Shown one piece after another: positions 1 to 4,682 of a stretch of 6,791 nt of DNA (the stretch's first letter is position 1; each line of letters begins with the position of its first letter). The position numbers and the translations under genes are program-made. Source of the DNA: Flavobacteriaceae bacterium (GTDB lineage: Bacteria; Bacteroidota; Bacteroidia; Flavobacteriales; Flavobacteriaceae). The stretch lies in NCBI GenBank assembly GCA_008081175.1, contig VMCW01000072.1:1-6791 (forward strand). The letters run 5' to 3'. The notes below the pieces were generated by a model. The model was not told the DNA's origin, made no database searches, and saw only the letters and a program-made list of their open reading frames with translations.

Positions 1-1254
1 TTAGCTCATTTAATTGATTATGCCATTCGATACTTTACCCACCTAAAAAAAACATATGGTGCCGACAAAGAGCGCAAGTCTGAAATCAGACTTTTTGATG
101 ATGTAGATGCAAGAAAAGTAGTAGTCAGAAATCAAAAACTCTACATGAATAGAGAAGAAGGGTTTATTGGAACTTCCCTTCGAAAAGATGAGGCGGTATG
201 CGAGTGCTCCGACATAGACGATGTCATCGTTTTTACTCAAGAAGGCAAGATGCAAGTAGTTAAAGTAGATAGTAAGGTTTTTGTGGGTAAAAACATTATA
301 CACGCCGCAGTATTTAAAAAGAAAGACAAAAGAACCATCTACAATATGATTTATCGAGATGGTAAAGCGGGAACCTCCTTTATCAAGCGCTTTGCAGTGA
401 CAGGTATAACCCGAGATAAAATTTACGATTTGACACAGGGCAATCCACAATCCGAAGTGCTCTATTTCTCTGCCAACCCCAATGGAGAAGCAGAGGTGGT
501 GAGTATTTTGTTGCGGAATACAGGAAGCATTAAAAAGTTAAAATGGGATTTAGACTTTGCAGATCTTCAAATAAAAGGTCGCTCTGTCCGAGGAAACACA
601 GTGACCAAGTACAGTGTTAAAAAAGTCGAATTGAAGGAAAAGGGAGTCTCTACACTTAAACCGAGAAAAATTTGGTTTGACGAGAGCATAAGAAGACTCA
701 ATTTAGAAGAACGCGGTACTCTTTTAGGGGCCTTTAAAGGTGATGATAAGTTATTGATTGCTACTAATGAGGGAGCTCTTCGAGCTGTAACACCCGAAGT
801 GACACTTCATTTTGATGATAATGTCAGTCATATAGAAAAATGGAATCCCAATAAACCACTTACTGCAGTGTACTTCGACCCTGAAAAGGAACGGTATTTT
901 ATGAAAAGATTCCTTTTAGAACAAACTGACAAAGAGGACTCGTTTATTAAAGAAGGAGGAGAACTACTTTATTTAAGTACCGAGTGGCGTCCCGTTCTCA
1001 AGATTGAATTTGAAAAACCTAGAGGTAAAGATGTTCCAGCGCCTTTGCTTGTTAATGCAGAAGAATTTATTTCTGTAAAAGGTTTTAAAGCACTTGGTAA
1101 TCAGTTGACCGATAAAAAAATAAAAAGTGTAAGTTTAGAAGAAGCTCTACCTCACGAGCAGGTGGAAGATCAAAACCCAATGGATATAGAGGTTGAGAGT
1201 GATGAGACCGTTAGTTTTGAAGAAGGAGATTCTCAAATTACTATGGATTTTTAG
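1..1254 (+). CDS. parC: DNA topoisomerase IV subunit A, C-terminal part (5' end outside window)
   Basis: ParC is the DNA breakage-reunion subunit of topoisomerase IV, which works with ParE to unlink daughter chromosomes in the cytoplasm. The frame is open from base 1, beginning LAHLIDYAIRYFTHLKKTYG. It gives 417 codons before TAG, roughly half of a full-length flavobacterial ParC by my recollection. The winged-helix and active-site tyrosine regions lie upstream of the window. Visible residues 1-37 are the end of the coiled or dimerisation region. From about residue 38 (RKVVVRNQKLYMNREEGF) the GyrA/ParC-type beta-pinwheel repeats begin, ending about residue 370, followed by an acidic tail. Residues 191-199 (IKGRSVRGN) resemble a degenerate GyrA-box rather than the QRRGGRG of gyrase, and the PRKIWFDESIRRLN segment is of ParC type; these favour ParC over GyrA. 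The in-frame ATG at 145 is internal. The stop overlaps the convergent TerC gene by 4 bases, and no terminator is visible between them. Confidence 0.93.
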   Translation, partial: LAHLIDYAIRYFTHLKKTYGADKERKSEIRLFDDVDARKVVVRNQKLYMNREEGFIGTSLRKDEAVCECSDIDDVIVFTQEGKMQVVKVDSKVFVGKNIIHAAVFKKKDKRTIYNMIYRDGKAGTSFIKRFAVTGITRDKIYDLTQGNPQSEVLYFSANPNGEAEVVSILLRNTGSIKKLKWDLDFADLQIKGRSVRGNTVTKYSVKKVELKEKGVSTLKPRKIWFDESIRRLNLEERGTLLGAFKGDDKLLIATNEGALRAVTPEVTLHFDDNVSHIEKWNPNKPLTAVYFDPEKERYFMKRFLLEQTDKEDSFIKEGGELLYLSTEWRPVLKIEFEKPRGKDVPAPLLVNAEEFISVKGFKALGNQLTDKKIKSVSLEEALPHEQVEDQNPMDIEVESDETVSFEEGDSQITMDF

Positions 1255-2015
1255 TCGTTTTTTGTTTTTCTCATTTTCATATTGATCAACTCTACTCCCA
1301 GAGAAAATGCAATTGAAAAATACAAATATCCTTTAGGGATTACACCTATAGTACTTCCAAAAAAAGTCGTTTCGGAAAGATGAGCTGCTTCTGCAATGAG
1401 CATGAAGCCAATCAACAATAAAAAGGAAAGACCTAAAATTTGTAATGAGGGATGCTGATTGATATACCGATTTACAGGAACTGCAAAGCCTATCATAATA
1501 CCAATAGAAACAACAATTGCAAGAATCATTATCGTTAAGGCATAAGGAACGCCGTTAGTCATTCCCACAGCAGTGAGGATAGAGTCAAACGAAAAAACAA
1601 AATCAATTAAAAGGATTTGAAACAAGGCTCTTGTAAAAGAATTTATTTTGCTCTTTCCAAGGTCAGGTTTTTTTTCTTCAGCTTCAACCTTATGGAAAAT
1701 TTCCTGGGTGCTTCTATATAGTAAAAATAATCCTCCCGCTAGTAGTATAAGGGATTGTACAGATATATGAGAAGAAAACCAGGAAAAATTAATATTAAAA
1801 AGAGGTGTTTTTATATGTGTTAACCAGCTTATACCGGTCAGCATTCCAATTCGAAGGAACATAGCAAGAAAAAGCCCTAACCTAATGAGTTTTTTTTGGG
1901 TTTCTTCCGGAAAACGATTGGCAAAAATCGAAATAAATAAAACATTGTCAATGCCCAAAATCACTTCTAAAAAGGTGAGTGCAAAAAAGGCTACAATAAG
2001 ATCAGGAGTAAACAT
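1251..2015 (-). CDS. TerC family integral membrane protein, probable metal (Mn2+) exporter
   Basis: This 254-residue inner-membrane protein has about seven hydrophobic segments (near residues 6-28, 47-65, 86-100, 131-150, 155-176, 192-212 and 229-245). It carries the two signature acidic membrane motifs of the TerC family: LEVILGIDNVLF (E17, D23, N24) in the first helix and DFVFSFDSILTAVGM (D138, D144, S145) in the fourth. A charged cytoplasmic loop lies near residues 105-125. The family was named for tellurite resistance. Characterised members such as E. coli Alx and B. subtilis YkoY/YceF export Mn2+, so metal efflux is the likely role, but the substrate here is inferred. It is the last gene of a minus-strand cluster, starting 2 bases after the lipoprotein stop, so it probably depends on the promoter upstream of the XRE gene. 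Its TAA shares the bases TTAG with the parC TAG. No Shine-Dalgarno sequence precedes the ATG, which is usual for this phylum. Confidence 0.93.
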   Translation of the reverse strand: MFTPDLIVAFFALTFLEVILGIDNVLFISIFANRFPEETQKKLIRLGLFLAMFLRIGMLTGISWLTHIKTPLFNINFSWFSSHISVQSLILLAGGLFLLYRSTQEIFHKVEAEEKKPDLGKSKINSFTRALFQILLIDFVFSFDSILTAVGMTNGVPYALTIMILAIVVSIGIMIGFAVPVNRYINQHPSLQILGLSFLLLIGFMLIAEAAHLSETTFFGSTIGVIPKGYLYFSIAFSLGVELINMKMRKTKND

Positions 2016-2017
2016 TT

Positions 2018-2389
2018 CTAATTGAGTTTTTGCACAGTTCCTCTTCTTGTGTTTTTACTGTCACCAACCAGCGAATATTCAAAAGTGTAGGATAGTTTAT
2101 CGGTACTGATAATTCGAATCTGAATGGGTCTTTTTTCTTGATTAGAGCTGGGACTTAATTTAGTAAGTATACATTCACAATCATTAACCCAGCGAATGGT
2201 AGCTGTATCAATTTTACCTTCATATCGCTCAATTTCATAAAGGGAATCACGAGTAAAAAAAGAGCTTTTAAGCTCTCCCTCAATCAGCTGAGTAAATTTA
2301 AATTCTCCTTGGTGAAAGGGAATGCAATCTCGTTCTATAGAATAACAAGAACTCAAAAGTAGGGGCATAAAAAGAATGTACTTTAACAT
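2018..2389 (-). CDS. Small predicted lipoprotein of unknown function, flavobacterial type
   Basis: This 123-residue protein has a short lipoprotein signal peptide: a hydrophobic run at residues 4-12 followed by lipobox LSSC with the lipid-accepting Cys15. It is therefore predicted to be anchored in the cell envelope. The mature part is about 108 residues, polar and probably beta-rich, with further cysteines at 22, 71 and 73 (WVNDCEC at 67-73) that could form a disulfide in the periplasm. The block from GKIDTATIRW to FEYSLVGDS (residues 58-111) resembles small flavobacterial proteins that, as I recall, are often labelled 'DNA topoisomerase IV' in databases, apparently a name carried over from the neighbouring parC. 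Nothing here supports a topoisomerase function. It lies between the XRE gene (14-base gap) and terC (2-base gap), which suggests co-transcription. Its molecular role is unknown. Confidence 0.85.
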   Translation of the reverse strand: MLKYILFMPLLLSSCYSIERDCIPFHQGEFKFTQLIEGELKSSFFTRDSLYEIERYEGKIDTATIRWVNDCECILTKLSPSSNQEKRPIQIRIISTDKLSYTFEYSLVGDSKNTRRGTVQKLN

Positions 2390-2403
2390 AGAGCGTAAAA
2401 GTA

Positions 2404-2781
2404 CTAAGTTTTTGGTAAAAAGACGCGAAAACTCCCATCCTGATATACTTGGATTATTTGAGCAACATCCTCGTTTTTAGTTGTATTTATTTGATCCTGG
2501 TAAGGTTCCATTTTATCCTTACTTTCCAGTGTACTTGAAAATACATCAGGGGTAGGAGTGTAGGGTGTTTCTTTATCCAAAAGAAGCCAGTCTAAACTTA
2601 CCTCTTCAAAAGCTTCATTGATTTTTAGAATTATATCCAAACTGGGCTTGTTTCGTTTTGTTAGAATGTGCGACATCGATGAACGTTGTATACCAATACG
2701 CTCAGCAAAAGCGGCGGCATTTAATTCGTTTGCCTGCATGAGTTCTTCTAATCGCTTAAGAAAAATATCTATGTTTAACAT
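2404..2781 (-). CDS. XRE-family helix-turn-helix transcriptional regulator
   Basis: This is a 125-residue cytoplasmic DNA-binding protein. Residues 5-68 form a Cro/C1-type HTH: FLKRLEELMQANELNAAAFA, then ERIGIQRSSMSHILTKRNKP with the recognition helix around residues 32-41, then the DWLLL closing helix at 64-68. A flexible polar linker (about 70-103) leads to a short C-terminal strand pair, VAQIIQVYQDGSFRVFLPK (106-124), a tail I associate with flavobacterial regulators of this type. No membrane segment or ligand domain is visible. It is the first gene of the minus-strand cluster with the lipoprotein and TerC genes, and is divergent from the M14 peptidase. GTTTACA abuts its start codon and the same heptamer recurs at the peptidase promoter, so it may repress itself and regulate both directions; this is inference. 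The ATG at 2781 is the only start that keeps the whole HTH domain. Confidence 0.92.
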   Translation of the reverse strand: MLNIDIFLKRLEELMQANELNAAAFAERIGIQRSSMSHILTKRNKPSLDIILKINEAFEEVSLDWLLLDKETPYTPTPDVFSSTLESKDKMEPYQDQINTTKNEDVAQIIQVYQDGSFRVFLPKT

Positions 2782-2798
2782 TGTAAACTTTTAAAAGT
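2772..2798. promoter_or_regulatory. Candidate operator at the XRE gene start: half-sites plus a palindrome
   Basis: Two symmetric elements sit on the XRE start codon. The first is GTTTA-ACATTG-TAAAC at 2773-2788, an inverted repeat with 5-base arms and a 6-base spacer, whose right side contains TGTAAAC (2782-2788). The second is the perfect 12-base palindrome ACTTTTAAAAGT at 2787-2798, just upstream of the gene. Binding here would block early elongation or translation, a common arrangement for autoregulated XRE proteins. The sites are seen in the sequence; the identity of the binding protein is a guess. Confidence 0.4.
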
Positions 2799-2925
2799 AT
2801 AAGACCAATATACAATTGTTTTCATCTATACGCAAGGACTAAATAATACGATCTATTACTTTAATTATAATCCATAAAACATTGATAAACATATATTTAA
2901 GTTCTTTGTTAATTTAATTTGATTA

Positions 2926-2958
2926 CAAATGTATATTTATTGATAAATCAATTTCAAA
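2926..2958 (-). promoter_or_regulatory. Candidate Bacteroidota-type promoter for the XRE-lipoprotein-TerC operon
   Basis: On the minus strand, TTTG (2958-2955) is followed after 21 bases by TACATTTG (2933-2926), a full match to the Bacteroidota -33 TTTG and -7 TAnnTTTG elements at acceptable spacing. Transcription would start near 2920, leaving an AT-rich leader of about 140 bases before the XRE ATG at 2781. No closer full match was found. The leader shows no recognisable riboswitch. Confidence 0.45.
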
Positions 2959-2981
2959 GTTACGACAAATAGATACTTTTG
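2952..2981 (+). promoter_or_regulatory. Candidate promoter for the M14 peptidase gene
   Basis: TACTTTTG at 2974-2981 is a full match to the -7 element TAnnTTTG. It is preceded at 18 bases by TTTC (2952-2955), an imperfect -33 element. The start site would be near 2988, giving a leader of under 20 bases to the ATG at 3006. The -33 region touches that of the opposite-strand promoter. The first TGTAAACA half-site overlaps the end of the -7 element, so a protein bound there should interfere with transcription. Confidence 0.45.
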
Positions 2982-3018
2982 TAAACAACAATTGTAAACA
3001 AACGTATGTTTACATTTG
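2979..3018. promoter_or_regulatory. Candidate operator: TGTAAACA half-sites, two direct and one inverted
   Basis: TTGTAAACAA occurs at 2979-2988 and again at 2992-3001, a 13-base period. The second copy forms an inverted repeat with TGTTTACA at 3007-3014: AATTGTAAACA (2990-3000) against TGTTTACATTT (3007-3017) pairs at 10 of 11 positions across a 6-base centre, AACGTA. The block covers the predicted start site and the ATG of the M14 gene. ACAATTGT is also present at 2988-2995 and again at 2812-2819. The symmetry suits a dimeric HTH protein, and the adjacent XRE regulator is the obvious candidate, but this is not shown. Confidence 0.5.
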
Positions 3019-4130
3019 TAGATAATATGACAAGTAGAATTAATAAAAGGTATTTGCCTCCCGAACTTTTGCTCAGAGAATTAGATAATTATTCTTTTCT
3101 CAAAAGAAAAGTACTGGGGTTTTCGGTGCAATCGAGACCTATTCATGAGATACAAATGGGTCAAGGCAAGCAGAAAATCATGATGTGGTCTCAAATGCAT
3201 GGAAATGAAACTACAACCACAAAGGCATTGTTGGATTTATTGCATTGGCTTAATGAAAGAGAACAAGAGCCTCTCTTAGGCGCTTTTACTTTTTACATCA
3301 TACCGCAGTTGAACCCAGATGGGGCAGCCGCATATACTCGTCTTAATGGAAATCTTGTGGACCTCAATAGAGATGCAATTGATCTTAGTCAGCCCGAAAG
3401 TCAAATTTTGAGAGCTGCATACCAGCGGATACAACCCGATTATGCACTTAATCTTCATGGGCAGCGAACTATATATGGCGCAGGAGCTGAAGGTAAGCCG
3501 GCGACATTATCTTTTTTGGCTCCAGCTGCAAACCCTGAACGCACCGTTACCCCTGCAAGGGCAAAGGCAATGGAGGCTATTGCTGCTATAAAAAGCCAGC
3601 TTGAAAATGATTTACCTCAAGGAATTGGTAGATATGATGATCAGTTTAATCCCAATTGCGTAGGAGACGCTTTTACTCAGCTGGGGACGCCTACGCTGCT
3701 TTTTGAGGCAGGTCACTATCCTGAAGACTATCAAAGGGAACAAGTGCGTTCTTTTGTATTAAAAGCGTATAAAGCCTTGTTTCGATATTTACTCAACCCC
3801 AGTTTAGATTTTACCACAAAGGCGTATTTTGAAATTCCAGAAAACGCTTCAAATTATGTGGATCTTATTGTGCTAAATGTAGCGCTAGAAGTAGAAGGGA
3901 AGCACTATCAGAATCAGCAACTAGCCTTTCAGTATCTCGAAGTGCTTGAACAGGGAGAGATTCGTTTTCTACCTACTTTTAAAGCATTTGCAAAACAACT
4001 TCCTTTTAAGGCTCATCGATACGTAAACTTAAATAAAGATTTATTTGACGGGATTTTATCTTATCAGCAAGATCATGTTATTAAAAATGAAAAGTTGAAT
4101 AAATTATTTTCATTAAAAGGCAACTTTTAG
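3006..4130 (+). CDS. M14-family zinc carboxypeptidase, cytoplasmic
   Basis: This 374-residue metallopeptidase is predicted to remove C-terminal residues, or a related amide-linked group, from a peptide substrate that is not known. Zinc ligands are visible as HxxE in SQMHGNETTTTK (H65, E68) and as H151 in YALNLHGQRTIYG. The substrate-binding Asn-Arg pair is in DLNRD (N121, R122), after the LNPDG signature (102-106), and the catalytic glutamate is E234 in LLFEAGHY. All key residues of the fold are therefore present. Residues from about 265 onwards form a C-terminal extension I cannot assign. There is no signal peptide or membrane segment, so it should act in the cytoplasm, unlike secreted digestive carboxypeptidases. 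The start at 3006 is preferred over the ATG at 3027 because the extra residues bring the N-terminus closer to the length I expect for flavobacterial homologues; an in-frame TAA at 2982 limits any extension. The gene is monocistronic and divergent from the XRE operon. Confidence 0.88.
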   Translation: MFTFVDNMTSRINKRYLPPELLLRELDNYSFLKRKVLGFSVQSRPIHEIQMGQGKQKIMMWSQMHGNETTTTKALLDLLHWLNEREQEPLLGAFTFYIIPQLNPDGAAAYTRLNGNLVDLNRDAIDLSQPESQILRAAYQRIQPDYALNLHGQRTIYGAGAEGKPATLSFLAPAANPERTVTPARAKAMEAIAAIKSQLENDLPQGIGRYDDQFNPNCVGDAFTQLGTPTLLFEAGHYPEDYQREQVRSFVLKAYKALFRYLLNPSLDFTTKAYFEIPENASNYVDLIVLNVALEVEGKHYQNQQLAFQYLEVLEQGEIRFLPTFKAFAKQLPFKAHRYVNLNKDLFDGILSYQQDHVIKNEKLNKLFSLKGNF

Positions 4131-4161
4131 TTATTTATTCTTAAAAGAATTCGGTTTTTTT
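4114..4161 (+). terminator. Weak candidate terminator region after the M14 gene
   Basis: TAAAAG-GCAA-CTTTTA (4114-4129) is a 6-base-pair stem with a GNRA-type tetraloop overlapping the stop codon. It is followed by ATTCT-TAAA-AGAAT (4137-4150) and a run of seven T (4155-4161). Both stems are AT-rich and the T run is four bases from the second stem, so termination would be inefficient, and some transcripts may continue into the Lrp gene. Confidence 0.3.
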
Positions 4162-4195
4162 AAGTAATTTTACAATTCTTTAAGCCATTTTATCC

Positions 4196-4678
4196 ATGAA
4201 TAAAGTAAATCTTGATGAAATCGATCACCAAATCCTAGATATATTAATCGATAATACCCGTATTCCTTTTACAGACATCTCGAAGCGTTTGTTGATTTCT
4301 GCCGGCACGGTTCACGTTCGTGTAAAAAAAATGGAAGAAGCAGGAATTATAAAAGGATCTTCTTTAAACCTGGATTATGTAAAGTTAGGATATTCTTTTA
4401 TTGCTTATGTTGGTATCTTTTTAGAAAAGACAAGTGCAACAGACAAAGTAATGAAATCGCTTAAAGAGATCCCTTACATTACCGTTGCACATATTACTAC
4501 GGGTAAGTTCAATGTTTATTGTAAGGTACGTGCCCGAGATACCCATCATGCAAAAGAAATTATTTTTATGATTGATGATGTCGATGGGGTGTCACGAACA
4601 GAAACCATGATTTCTTTAGAAGAGAGTATCAATGACAAAAAACGCTTAATGCACCGAATTTTCAATGAATTAAACTAA
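4196..4678 (+). CDS. Lrp/AsnC-family transcriptional regulator
   Basis: This 160-residue protein has the usual length and two-domain layout of Lrp/AsnC regulators. The N-terminal winged HTH spans residues 6-60 (LDEIDHQILDILIDNTRIPF, then SAGTVHVRVKKMEEAGIIKG as recognition helix and wing). The C-terminal RAM domain (about 66-150) normally binds an amino acid and mediates octamer assembly. The segment HITTGKFNVYCKV (99-111) is at the effector-loop position, with GKFN where many Lrp proteins have G-x-Y-D, so the ligand may differ. The closing ISLEESINDKKRLMHRIF is, from memory, strongly conserved in Flavobacteriaceae, suggesting a core rather than accessory regulator. ppc follows after 4 bases, pointing to co-transcription. 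Its own promoter is unclear: TAATTTTA (4165-4172) matches the -7 element at 7 of 8 positions but has no good -33 partner. A few transcripts could also read through from the M14 gene. Regulated genes and ligand are unknown. Confidence 0.93.
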   Translation: MNKVNLDEIDHQILDILIDNTRIPFTDISKRLLISAGTVHVRVKKMEEAGIIKGSSLNLDYVKLGYSFIAYVGIFLEKTSATDKVMKSLKEIPYITVAHITTGKFNVYCKVRARDTHHAKEIIFMIDDVDGVSRTETMISLEESINDKKRLMHRIFNELN

Positions 4679-4682
4679 ACGA

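Noticed and set aside
43..450. Open frame of 135 codons on the minus strand
   Set aside because: It lies wholly antisense to well-conserved parC codons, has a low-complexity Cys/Phe/Tyr-rich product and no recognisable domain.
145..1254. ATG at 145 as the start of a separate gene
   Set aside because: The same frame is open and homologous to ParC from base 1, so this methionine is internal to the beta-pinwheel domain.
2782..2920. yybP-ykoY Mn2+ riboswitch upstream of the TerC operon
   Set aside because: The leader is very AT-rich and lacks the G/C-rich paired helices and conserved loops of that riboswitch.
3011..3018. Second TACATTTG as a plus-strand -7 element
   Set aside because: The nearest TTG upstream is only 16 bases away, and transcription would start after the preferred ATG. 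It is better explained as part of the inverted half-site.
2979..3018. Start of a CRISPR array or a mobile-element end
   Set aside because: The repeats are only 8-11 bases with no unique spacers, no cas gene or transposase is nearby, and there is no target-site duplication.
3276..3458. 60-codon frame on the minus strand
   Set aside because: It is antisense to the zinc-peptidase core, including its LNPDG region, and has no features of its own.
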